This document shows, piece by piece, positions 33,747 through 41,586 of a stretch of DNA of 64,000 nucleotides; positions within the stretch are counted from its first letter, which is position 1; every line of letters starts with the position of its first letter. The stretch covers positions 108,406 to 172,405 of the forward strand of contig HF993135.1 in NCBI GenBank assembly GCA_000432435.1, written 5' to 3'. Source of the stretch: Eubacterium sp. CAG:180. Lineage in GTDB: Bacteria; Bacillota; Clostridia; Oscillospirales; Acutalibacteraceae. Below the pieces are notes generated by a model. It had not been told where the DNA came from, did not search any database, and was given only the letters and a program-made list of their open reading frames with translations. The translations under genes were made by a program, and so were the position numbers.

Positions 33747-33845
33747 ATGGACGCAGGAAGCGCAAAAAGTGCAAAGCCCAAGCCGCGATCTATCGGCTGC
33801 GTGAATAGCATAACGCCTTTGGCGTTCATTGTTTTATTCACATAA
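33747..33845 (+). CDS. Possible 32-aa leader ORF between M-box and mgtE
   Basis: ATG 33747 with GAGGTG 8 bp upstream opens a 32-codon frame with a basic, two-proline stretch AKPKPRS and a hydrophobic end. It lies wholly between the riboswitch terminator and mgtE, inside a region that folds into a branched structure. Proline-containing leader peptides control Mg2+ transporters in enterobacteria (mgtL), but homology is not claimed; the ORF may be incidental to the RNA structure. Confidence 0.35.
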   Translation: MDAGSAKSAKPKPRSIGCVNSITPLAFIVLFT

Positions 33846-33859
33846 GAGCTTTGCGCTTT
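33766..33859 (+). other. Branched RNA structure in the mgtE leader
   Basis: AGTGCAAAGC (33768-33777) pairs with GCTTTGCGCT (33848-33857), extending by two A-T pairs. Inside are hairpin AGCCG/CGGCT (33781-33798) and hairpin GTGAATA/TATTCAC (33801-33841) with inner AACGCC/GGCGTT. Together these make a three-way-junction-like fold of about 94 nt downstream of the riboswitch terminator. Confidence 0.55.
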
Positions 33860-33900
33860 GTTTCCTATGATAAGACAAAAACGTAAAAGGAGGAAGCAAG

Positions 33901-35235
33901 GTGTACGATAAGGTCCTTGAATTATTAAAAGAAAAAAATTATTCCGAGCTCAAAAAGCTCCTCTCCGATATGAACGAGGCGGATATCGCATCAATACTCA
34001 CCGACGTACCGGAGGAAACGCTGCCGCTTTTATACCGTATATTACCGAAGGAGCTTGCGGCAGACGTGTTTGTAAATATGGATTCGGACGCGCAGGAGAT
34101 ACTCATAAGAGCCTTCAGCGATACCGAGCTTAAAGAGGTTCTCGACGAGCTGTATGTAGACGATGCCGTTGACATCATTGAAGAAATGCCTGCAACGGTG
34201 GTCAAGAGAATACTGCAGCACACCGATCCGAATATCCGTAAAAGCATAAATGAAATACTCAAATATCCGGAGGACTCTGCCGGCAGCATAATGACTATTG
34301 AGTATGTTGACCTCAAAACATACATGACGGTTGACGACGCTTTTACGAGAATCAGGCGCACAGGCGTAGACAAGGAAACCATTTATAACTGCTATGTAAC
34401 CGATGAAAACCGCAAACTGCTCGGCGTTGTAACCGCAAAGAAGCTGCTGCTTTCCGAAAAGAGTGAAAAAATAGCGGATATAATGGAAACAAACATTATA
34501 TCCACAAACACATTAGCGGACCAGGAAATAGTTGCCGAAAAGTTCCGTAAATATGACCTTTTGGCAATGCCGGTTGTCGATCAGGAAAACCGTCTCGTAG
34601 GTATAATCACCATCGACGACGCCATGGACGTTCTTCAGGACGAGAACACAGAGGATATTGAAAAGATGGCGGCTATAACCCCCACGGACAAGCCGTATCT
34701 TAAAATGAACGTCTTTGAGATTTGGAAAAAGCGTTTCCCGTGGCTCTTGCTTTTGATGGTATCCGCAACCTTCACCGGAAAAATAATAACGCATTTCGAG
34801 GACTCGCTTCAGTCCTGCGTCATACTCACGGCGTTTATCCCGATGCTTATGGATACAGGCGGAAACGGCGGAAGTCAGGCGTCGGTAACGATAATCCGCG
34901 GACTCTCGCTCGGCGACATTGAATTCAAAGATATTTTCAAGGTTATCTGGAAGGAATTTCGCGTATCGATACTCTGCGGTCTTACACTTGCCACTGCCAA
35001 TTTCATAAAGATGATGATTATAGACAGAGTAACGGTGCTTGTAGCCCTCACGGTTTGCTTAACGCTTATATTTACAATAATGCTCGCAAAATTCGTAGGC
35101 TGCACACTACCTATACTCGCTAAAAAAATAGGCTTTGACCCGGCGGTAATGGCAAGTCCGTTTATAACCACAATAGTTGACGCCCTGTCGCTTCTCATCT
35201 ACTTCAACGTGGCGGAAGCGGTGCTGAAGCTATAA
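33901..35235 (+). CDS. mgtE: Magnesium transporter MgtE
   Basis: Mg2+ channel of the cytoplasmic membrane. The 444 aa contain an N-terminal MgtE_N helical domain (to about 120), two CBS domains (about 130-250) that sense Mg2+, a plug helix and five membrane segments from about 285 with the conserved DTGGNGGSQAS stretch. The start is GTG with AAAGGAGGAA upstream. Transcription is controlled by the M-box riboswitch, so both RNA and protein sense Mg2+. Confidence 0.96.
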   Translation: MYDKVLELLKEKNYSELKKLLSDMNEADIASILTDVPEETLPLLYRILPKELAADVFVNMDSDAQEILIRAFSDTELKEVLDELYVDDAVDIIEEMPATVVKRILQHTDPNIRKSINEILKYPEDSAGSIMTIEYVDLKTYMTVDDAFTRIRRTGVDKETIYNCYVTDENRKLLGVVTAKKLLLSEKSEKIADIMETNIISTNTLADQEIVAEKFRKYDLLAMPVVDQENRLVGIITIDDAMDVLQDENTEDIEKMAAITPTDKPYLKMNVFEIWKKRFPWLLLLMVSATFTGKIITHFEDSLQSCVILTAFIPMLMDTGGNGGSQASVTIIRGLSLGDIEFKDIFKVIWKEFRVSILCGLTLATANFIKMMIIDRVTVLVALTVCLTLIFTIMLAKFVGCTLPILAKKIGFDPAVMASPFITTIVDALSLLIYFNVAEAVLKL

Positions 35236-35247
35236 AAAAGGAACAAA

Positions 35248-35279
35248 CAAAAAAAGGCTGCAATGCAGCCTTTTTTATT
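35248..35279. terminator. Bidirectional terminator, mgtE/glpK
   Basis: AAAAAGGCTGCA and TGCAGCCTTTTTT form a palindrome with A and T runs between converging genes. Confidence 0.85.
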
Positions 35280-35294
35280 TGCTTGATTTTAGAT

Positions 35295-36803
35295 TCAGTG
35301 CTCTATCCAATCTCTGGAGCGCTCTACGGCTCTGAGCCATCCGTGATAAATCTCGTCACGTTTTACAAGCGGCATCTGAGGCTCAAATATTTTGTCTACC
35401 TCTCTTATGTTCTCAATTTCGTCGAGATCCTTCCAAAAGCCTACCGCGAGTCCGGCGAGATATGCCGCTCCGAGAGCCGTAGTCTCAACGACCTTAGGCC
35501 TGTTGACCTTTGTTCTTATCAGGTTTGCCTGTATCTGCATCATTATATTGCTGACAGACGCGCCGCCGTCAACGCGAAGCTCGGACAGCTTAATTCCCGA
35601 ATCCGCCTTCATGGCTTCGAGCAGGTCTGTCATCTGAAAAGCTATTGCCTCAAGAACGCTTCTTGCAATATGCTCCGCCTTAACGCCTCTTGTAAGTCCC
35701 ACAATCGTGCCGCGCGCATACATATCCCAATACGGAGCGCCGAGTCCCGTAAACGCAGGAACAAAATAAATGCCGTTTGCATCGTCAACACTCTCCGCAA
35801 GCTCATCGCAACGGCGTGCCGAGTCAATGAGACGCAAATCGTCTCTCAGCCATTTAATAACCGAGCCCGCATTAAATGCCGAGCCTTCAATCGCATAATT
35901 GACCTTACCGTCAAGGCCCCACGCCACGCCGGTTACGAGGTTGTTTTTGGACTTCACCCTGTTTTCGCCCGTATTCATAAGCAAAAAGCAGCCTGTGCCG
36001 TATGTATTTTTTGCCTGACCTGTCTTAAAGCAGCCCTGGCCGAACAGAGCGGCAGGCTGATCGCCTATTGCGCCGGAAATCGGAGTTCCGACTATATCCT
36101 CAAAGCCGAGAAGCCCGGGAGCTACCGTTCCGTACACCTCGCTCGACGGCTTAACCTCCGGCAAAATTGACATCGGAATGTCAAGCTTTTCGCAGAGATA
36201 AGGGTCCCACTCAAGCTTATCAACGTCAAAAAGCATTGTTCTTGACGCATTGGAATAGTCCGTAACATGAACCTGACCTCCGGTCAGATTCCATATAAGC
36301 CACGTCTCTACGGTTCCGAAAAGCAACTGCCCGGCATCGGCAAGGATTCTTGCTCCGGGGACGTTTTCCAGCACCCATTTGATTTTGGTGGCAGAGAAAT
36401 AAGCGTCCACAACAAGCCCTGTATGCTCCTTTATGTAGTCACAAAGCTCCTTGTCTTTTTTTATTTCCTCGCACATCTCCGCCGTCCTGCGGCACTGCCA
36501 TACTATCGCATTGTAAATCGGCTTGCCCGTACCCTTATCCCAAAGAATGGTGGTTTCGCGCTGATTTGTAATTCCTATCGCGGCTATATCCGATGAAATC
36601 ACCTTCTTTTGAGTTATTACATCGGTAACCGCCTGGAACTGCGAATACAGTATCTCCATCGGGTTGTGCTCCACCCAGCCCGGGTGAGGATAGATTTGAT
36701 TGAATTCATACTGCGCCTTGGTTACAATATTGCCGTGCTTATCAAAAAGAATGGCACGCGAGCTTGTCGTACCCTGATCAAGCGCAAGTACATAGTTTCC
36801 CAT
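35295..36803 (-). CDS. glpK: Glycerol kinase
   Basis: Phosphorylates glycerol to glycerol-3-phosphate. The 502-aa FGGY-family protein begins [21 protein letters not shown], has [14 protein letters not shown] near 83, and [15 protein letters not shown] and [16 protein letters not shown] later. GAGGTG stands 6-8 bp before ATG 36803, so the preceding in-frame GTG-TAT-AAA is leader. It follows the GH20 gene by 51 bp; a CTCCGTG hairpin without a T-run on this strand lies between them. No glpF or glpD is nearby. Confidence 0.96.
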   Translation of the reverse strand: MGNYVLALDQGTTSSRAILFDKHGNIVTKAQYEFNQIYPHPGWVEHNPMEILYSQFQAVTDVITQKKVISSDIAAIGITNQRETTILWDKGTGKPIYNAIVWQCRRTAEMCEEIKKDKELCDYIKEHTGLVVDAYFSATKIKWVLENVPGARILADAGQLLFGTVETWLIWNLTGGQVHVTDYSNASRTMLFDVDKLEWDPYLCEKLDIPMSILPEVKPSSEVYGTVAPGLLGFEDIVGTPISGAIGDQPAALFGQGCFKTGQAKNTYGTGCFLLMNTGENRVKSKNNLVTGVAWGLDGKVNYAIEGSAFNAGSVIKWLRDDLRLIDSARRCDELAESVDDANGIYFVPAFTGLGAPYWDMYARGTIVGLTRGVKAEHIARSVLEAIAFQMTDLLEAMKADSGIKLSELRVDGGASVSNIMMQIQANLIRTKVNRPKVVETTALGAAYLAGLAVGFWKDLDEIENIREVDKIFEPQMPLVKRDEIYHGWLRAVERSRDWIEH

Positions 36804-36854
36804 TTTATACACCTCTGCAATTCTCCGTGAAACCGCACGGAGTTTTTTATTATT

Positions 36855-38420
36855 TTAACGGTTTTCCTTTTTGGCAAGAGACCTTGATTTTTCATCCTCC
36901 GCAAGGTCATACAGCCTATGGAAATTAACGGTCTTGTTTCTCCACGCAACACCGTATGCCGCTTTTCTGAGCTTACTCGGATTTGCTTGCTTTAACGTAG
37001 CATAGCGAACCTCATATATATTCAAAAGGTCATAGTATTCCGGCAGGCTGTTCAAAAATCTCTCATAGCTTCTGTCGTCCTTATCCGACCACGCAGTCTC
37101 GGCTATCGCCGCAATACGTGGGAACACCATAAAATCAAGCGATTTTATACTGCTTATGTGCTCTGTCCAAATAACCGCTTCTGTCCCCAGAAGCTCGCCG
37201 TAAACAGGCTCCGGGGCATATTCATACGTCTTTTTGAGATTTATCATACTGTACGGCAAATTAAGATAATAATGCGGCGAGGACGAATTTATAAAAGCTC
37301 TGCCCATTTTGCCTTCTCGACTTACGACTTTGCCGTTCATATCTTTATCGCAAACCTGCCAAATTATATTTTTATCAAGCGGTTTTTCTTTGTCGCTCCC
37401 GTCGCAGCTGCGTATTATCGCCTTTCCGCCGTTTTTCTCAATATGAGACGCTATCTTGTTCATAAACCAAGTGTATAGCTCTTGCTCGTCTTTGAGAGAC
37501 TCGTCCTTTATGCGCTTTTGGCAGTGCGGACATATGCTCCATCTCATTTTCACGGCGTCATCGCCGCCTATATGAATAATCTTATCGGGGAAGAGCTGCA
37601 TTATCTCATCCGTAACTTCGTATACGAATTTAAGCGTGCTGTCCTTACCGGCGCACAAAATGTCGTGCTTAACGCCCCAGCTCGACGCCACATTCCGCTT
37701 TTGCCCGAAGCAGGAGAGTTCCGGGTACGAAGCTATTGCCGCCACCGTATGCCCCGGCACGTCAAATTCCGGAATAACCTTTATAAAGCGCTTGCGGCAA
37801 TACTCTACAATATCGCGTATCTGCTCCTTGGTATAATATCTTTTGCCGTCATTTGTTTTTCTGTCGCGACGGCGGCGGTGCGAGCCCTTTTGCGTAAGCA
37901 TCGGATATTTATCGATTTCAATGCGCCAGCCCTGGTCATCGGTAAGATGCCAATGAAAAACATTCAGCTTGTGAAGTGCCATAAGGTCTATAAGACGTTT
38001 TATCTCGCTTGTCCGCCAAAAACGGCGACTCGAGTCAAGCATAAAGCCCCTGTAAGGATAGAGAGGCTTATCCTCTATATACATATCGGGAACGGTGCCA
38101 TCGCCCTGCAAAAGCAGCTGCTTTAGGGTTTGCAAGCCGTAAAAAATACCGCACTCGTTTTTTCCGTAAATATATATGCGCCCGTCGCGCGAAATAAGCG
38201 TATATCCCTCTTCGCCCGCAACCTCGCTGCTTTTAACAAGCTTTATCGAGACATCGTCCGAAATCTCACGGTGAATACGTATGTCAAACTGCTTTTTGAC
38301 AAAATCGCGAAATTCCGTGGTAAAATCCGTTTTGGTTACGGTAGTATCCGGCGAGAGCGAAAATGACGGTTTCCCCTTTGATATTATTATTTGATTCGGT
38401 TGAGGGATTATATTAAACAC
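36855..38420 (-). CDS. GH20 family protein (beta-hexosaminidase-like) with altered active site
   Basis: A 521-aa protein with GH20b N-terminal domain and the TIM-barrel GH20 domain: KPLYPYRGFMLDSSRRFW, NVFHWHLTDDQGWRIEI near 160, IPEFDVPGHTVAAI near 225. At the catalytic site the family motif HxGGDE reads HIGGDD (D287, D288), so the acid/base Glu is Asp, and the later GWDE-type region is replaced by IIRSCDGSD. No signal peptide, so cytoplasmic. Start: GTG 38420, with GGAGG 6 bp upstream; a longer frame is leader. It might act on imported amino-sugar oligosaccharides, or be catalytically altered. Promoter at 38523-38551. Confidence 0.9.
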   Translation of the reverse strand: MFNIIPQPNQIIISKGKPSFSLSPDTTVTKTDFTTEFRDFVKKQFDIRIHREISDDVSIKLVKSSEVAGEEGYTLISRDGRIYIYGKNECGIFYGLQTLKQLLLQGDGTVPDMYIEDKPLYPYRGFMLDSSRRFWRTSEIKRLIDLMALHKLNVFHWHLTDDQGWRIEIDKYPMLTQKGSHRRRRDRKTNDGKRYYTKEQIRDIVEYCRKRFIKVIPEFDVPGHTVAAIASYPELSCFGQKRNVASSWGVKHDILCAGKDSTLKFVYEVTDEIMQLFPDKIIHIGGDDAVKMRWSICPHCQKRIKDESLKDEQELYTWFMNKIASHIEKNGGKAIIRSCDGSDKEKPLDKNIIWQVCDKDMNGKVVSREGKMGRAFINSSSPHYYLNLPYSMINLKKTYEYAPEPVYGELLGTEAVIWTEHISSIKSLDFMVFPRIAAIAETAWSDKDDRSYERFLNSLPEYYDLLNIYEVRYATLKQANPSKLRKAAYGVAWRNKTVNFHRLYDLAEDEKSRSLAKKENR

Positions 38421-38522
38421 AATTATCCTCCGGAAAAGATTTGATTTTGCACCGTCAGGTACAAAAAGCAAGAAAAAAGTGCTTTTCGGGCAGCGCACGA
38501 AGCATGCCGCTTCATCTTATAC

Positions 38523-38551
38523 ATTATATCAAAAAAGCGTGATAATAACAA
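38523..38551 (-). promoter_or_regulatory. Promoter of the GH20 gene
   Basis: Minus-strand TTGTTA (38551-38546), 17-bp spacer, TATAAT (38528-38523). Confidence 0.65.
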
Positions 38552-38680
38552 TACCGTTTTTCGTAATTTTGTATAAATAACAGCGAATATCGCTTCAATC
38601 AGCCGCTTTCTGTCGTGATAATCGATAAAACAACGATAAAAGGGTTAATAAAATGCTTTTTGTATTTTTTGCATTTAATA

Positions 38681-38708
38681 TTGAAAAGGTCGAGAAATTC
38701 TATATAAT
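38681..38708 (+). promoter_or_regulatory. galT promoter
   Basis: TTGAAA (38681-38686), 16-bp spacer, TATAAT (38703-38708). The rest of the 38421-38767 gap shows no gene. Confidence 0.75.
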
Positions 38709-38767
38709 ATATAAAGACAGTATCCATGATTTAAGACGGCAATACCGCACAACGAAAGGCTGATACA

Positions 38768-40258
38768 ATGAATATTTACGAAGCAATATCCTCACTCGTT
38801 TTTTACGGAGAAAAAGAGGGACTTATAGAAAAAGAAGATGAAATTTACACGAGAAACCGGATAATGACCGTACTCTCTCTTGACTCATTTGAGGACGCGG
38901 AGCCGAAAAAGGACGCCGAGCTTGAAGACATACTCTCGGTAATATTACAATACGCCGAAGAAAACGGGCTTTGCGAAAGCTCGGTAGTTTACCGCGACCT
39001 GTTTGATACAAAAGTGATGGGCACGCTTGTTGCAAGGCCGTCCGATATAATCGCCGAATTCCGTAAAAAATACAGCGTATCTCCCGAAGAAGCCACATCA
39101 TATTATTATCATCTGAGCAGAAAATCGAATTACATAAGAGAATACCGTATTAAAAACGATATTAAATGGATAACAAAGACGGATTACGGTGACATAGATA
39201 TTACAATAAATCTGTCTAAGCCCGAAAAAGACCCCAAAGCCATAGCCGCGGCTCTCAAATGCAGACAAAGCTCATACCCGAAATGTCAGCTTTGCAAGGA
39301 AAATGAGGGATACGCCGGCAGAGTCAACCACCCGGCGCGCGAAAACCATCGTATTATCCCGGTTACAATGGGCGGCTCGCAGTGGTATTTTCAATATTCT
39401 CCGTATGTTTATTATAATGAGCATTGTATAGTATTTAACGGAGAGCACACGCCGATGAAAATCGACGAAGGCGCTTTTTTAAAGCTTTTTGATTTTGTAA
39501 AGCAGTTTCCGCATTATTTTGTCGGCTCAAACGCCGATTTACCGATAGTTGGCGGCTCAATACTTACACACGAGCATTTTCAGGGCGGCAACTATACCTT
39601 TGCCATGGCAAAGGCACCTATCGAAACAGAGCTTTCCTTTGCCGGATACGAGGATGTTTCGGCAGGCATTGTAAAATGGCCTATGTCGGTAATTCGTCTG
39701 TCGGGTAAGGACCCCGAGAGAATATGCAGCCTCGGCGGAAGAATACTTGCGGCTTGGAGAAATTACACCGACGAGGACGCATTCATTTTTGCAACCACCG
39801 ACGGTGTTCCCCACAACACAATAACGCCGATTGCACGCAAGCGCGGCGAAAACTTCGAGCTTGACCTTGTTTTACGCAATAACATAACCACAAAGCAGTA
39901 TCCTGACGGCGTTTATCATCCGCACCCCGAATATCACCATATAAAGAAAGAAAACATCGGTCTTATCGAAGTTATGGGACTTGCCGTTTTGCCTGCAAGG
40001 CTTAAAACCGAAATGGAGCTTTTAAAGGAGGCCATGCTTTCTGGCACGGATATAGAGAAGGACGAGAGAATAGCCAAGCATAAGGCGTGGGCCGAAGCGA
40101 TAAAGAACAAATATGACATAACAGAGGAAAACTGCGATGACATATTAAAGCACGAAATAGGCGTTGTCTTTGCGGCCATTCTCGAGCAATGCGGCGTTTT
40201 TGCCCGAACCGAAAAGGGAAAAGAGCAATTTTTGAAGTTTGCGGATTCCGTAAAATAA
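38768..40258 (+). CDS. galT: Galactose-1-phosphate uridylyltransferase, class II
   Basis: Exchanges galactose-1-phosphate with UDP-glucose in the Leloir pathway. At 496 aa it is the Gram-positive GalT type 2 rather than the short HIT-like type 1. Signatures: NHPARENHRIIPVTMGGSQW near 195 and GGSILTHEHFQGG near 262 with the active-site histidines. AAAGG precedes the ATG. No galK or galE lies within the window; the gene appears monocistronic. Confidence 0.96.
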   Translation: MNIYEAISSLVFYGEKEGLIEKEDEIYTRNRIMTVLSLDSFEDAEPKKDAELEDILSVILQYAEENGLCESSVVYRDLFDTKVMGTLVARPSDIIAEFRKKYSVSPEEATSYYYHLSRKSNYIREYRIKNDIKWITKTDYGDIDITINLSKPEKDPKAIAAALKCRQSSYPKCQLCKENEGYAGRVNHPARENHRIIPVTMGGSQWYFQYSPYVYYNEHCIVFNGEHTPMKIDEGAFLKLFDFVKQFPHYFVGSNADLPIVGGSILTHEHFQGGNYTFAMAKAPIETELSFAGYEDVSAGIVKWPMSVIRLSGKDPERICSLGGRILAAWRNYTDEDAFIFATTDGVPHNTITPIARKRGENFELDLVLRNNITTKQYPDGVYHPHPEYHHIKKENIGLIEVMGLAVLPARLKTEMELLKEAMLSGTDIEKDERIAKHKAWAEAIKNKYDITEENCDDILKHEIGVVFAAILEQCGVFARTEKGKEQFLKFADSVK

Positions 40259-40284
40259 ACTTTTTAAAACTTTCAAAATTCTTG

Positions 40285-40313
40285 TTGACAATCCGGCAAT
40301 TCGGTGGTATTAT
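40285..40313 (+). promoter_or_regulatory. metQNI operon promoter
   Basis: TTGACA (40285-40290), 17-bp spacer, TATTAT (40308-40313). Predicted RNA start near 40320, leaving a leader of about 370 nt before metQ. Confidence 0.85.
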
Positions 40314-40369
40314 ACAAACATTCTAATTCCTACGGGTTTAGTATAGATTGTTCGAGAAAGGAAATCGGT

Positions 40370-40477
40370 ATGAAGTTTTTGACCGGCGACATTATGATAA
40401 TGCAAGAGATGCGCATGTGCTCCATGTGCTTCATGCGTTATGCCCGAAACGGTCATTCACTTTTCTGTAAAGCCTGA
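40370..40477 (+). CDS. Met/Cys-rich leader peptide of metQNI, 35 aa
   Basis: GAAAGGAA lies 7 bp before ATG 40370. The 35-codon frame has seven Met and three Cys codons, concentrated in residues 9-22 (MIMQEMRMCSMCFM). It starts about 50 nt after the predicted transcription start, and its stop is 21 nt before an intrinsic terminator at 40498. The downstream operon imports methionine. This is the arrangement of ribosome-mediated attenuation, in which slow translation of scarce amino acids prevents terminator formation. The regulatory role is inferred; no rival antiterminator pairing could be proved by eye. Confidence 0.72.
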   Translation: MKFLTGDIMIMQEMRMCSMCFMRYARNGHSLFCKA

Positions 40478-40497
40478 TTTTTTATCATTGCGTTAAG

Positions 40498-40531
40498 GCA
40501 GCGGAAGGTAATGACCTCCGCTGTTTTTTTA
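40498..40531 (+). terminator. Attenuator terminator in metQNI leader
   Basis: CAGCGGAAGGT and ACCTCCGCTG form a stem with one bulged A and an AATG loop, followed by TTTTTTT. It lies between the leader ORF and metQ, with no other gene to end. Confidence 0.85.
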
Positions 40532-40553
40532 TTTCAACGAGAGGAGCTTTATT

Positions 40554-40652
40554 ATGAGTCTTTGCAGAGGCTTTAATATATTAAGAGACGATCGAATGTG
40601 CTTTGGGAAAATCATCTGTCAAACACAGATTTTAATCACGCATCATTTCTAA
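40554..40652 (+). CDS. Second short ORF in the metQNI leader, 32 aa
   Basis: GAGAGGAG is 7 bp before ATG 40554. The 32-residue product begins MSLCRGFNILRDDRMCFGK and has three Cys and two Met. It follows the attenuator terminator and ends 35 bp before metQ. No family recognised; it may be a second regulatory ORF or chance. Confidence 0.4.
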   Translation: MSLCRGFNILRDDRMCFGKIICQTQILITHHF

Positions 40653-40687
40653 ATAAATATAATTTTCAATAAAAAGGAGATAAATCC

Positions 40688-41563
40688 ATGAAAAAGTCAA
40701 TAAAAAAATCTTTGGCATTAGTTCTTGCGCTTGCAGTTCTCACCGCAATCGCTCTCACAGGCTGCGGCAATTCAAAAAGCTCTAAAATACAGATAGCCGT
40801 TCCCAACGACACAACAAACGAAGCACGCGCGCTTCTGCTTCTCCAGGAAAACGGCGTTATAAAGCTCAGAGACGGCGCAGGCATTACAGCCACTAAAAAC
40901 GATATTGTTGAAAATCCGCACAACGTTGAAATAGTAGAGGCCGAAGCAGCTCAGATACCCAACGTATTAAAGGATGTTGACTACGCCGTAATCAACTCAA
41001 ACTACGCTATAAACGCAGGTCTCAACCCCGTATCGGATTCGCTTCTTATAGAGGGCTCCTCCTCGGCTTACGGCAATATTCTCGTAACTAAGCAGGGAAA
41101 TGAAAATTCGCCTAAAATTCTCGCTCTTGCAGCAGCCTTAAAGAGCAAGCAGGTTGCGGACTTTATAAGCGACAAATACAACGGCTCGGTCATCAGCGTT
41201 GTTGAAAATCCCGGTGACGGATACGACCCGAACGTTGACTATGACGCACTTAAAGACACAACTATAACCGTTGCGGCTTCTCCCACACCTCACGCCGAAA
41301 TTCTCGAAGTTGCAAAGCAGATTCTCGCCGAAAAAGGCATAGCTCTCAATATTCAGACCTACAACGACTATGTAGTTCCCAACACCGTTGTTGAGGACGG
41401 CACCATAGACGCAAACTACTTCCAGCACACTCCTTACCTTGACAACTTCAACGAAGAAAAGGGCACTCACCTTGTGTCTGTCGGCGCAATCCACGTTGAA
41501 CCGATGGCTCTTTACGGCGGCAAGCAGACAAATCTTGACGCTCTCGGTGTTAAAGGCAAATAA
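40688..41563 (+). CDS. metQ: MetQ-type methionine-binding lipoprotein, circularly permuted
   Basis: Substrate-binding lipoprotein of the methionine ABC importer. A signal peptide ends in lipobox LTGC (Cys26). The mature chain starts with what is normally the second half of NlpA/MetQ proteins: IAVPNDTTNEARALLLLQ, DIVENPHNVEIVEAEAAQ, YAVINSNYAINAGLNP. Only at residue about 192 does the normal N-terminal half begin: ITVAASPTPHAEILEVAK, NDYVVPNTVVEDGTIDANYFQHTPYLDNF, SVGAIHVEPMALYGGKQT, ending LDALGVKGK. All segments are present once, so lobe order is permuted, not truncated. 291 aa, usual length. AAAGGAG precedes the ATG; metN follows. Confidence 0.93.
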   Translation: MKKSIKKSLALVLALAVLTAIALTGCGNSKSSKIQIAVPNDTTNEARALLLLQENGVIKLRDGAGITATKNDIVENPHNVEIVEAEAAQIPNVLKDVDYAVINSNYAINAGLNPVSDSLLIEGSSSAYGNILVTKQGNENSPKILALAAALKSKQVADFISDKYNGSVISVVENPGDGYDPNVDYDALKDTTITVAASPTPHAEILEVAKQILAEKGIALNIQTYNDYVVPNTVVEDGTIDANYFQHTPYLDNFNEEKGTHLVSVGAIHVEPMALYGGKQTNLDALGVKGK

Positions 41564-41586
41564 TAAGGCTAAAGGGGAAATTATCC

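Noticed and set aside
36822..36850. CTCCGTG/CACGGAG hairpin with T6 as a plus-strand terminator
   Set aside because: There is no plus-strand gene upstream; on the minus strand, where the genes are, the hairpin lacks a T-run. Left as an unassigned glpK leader hairpin.
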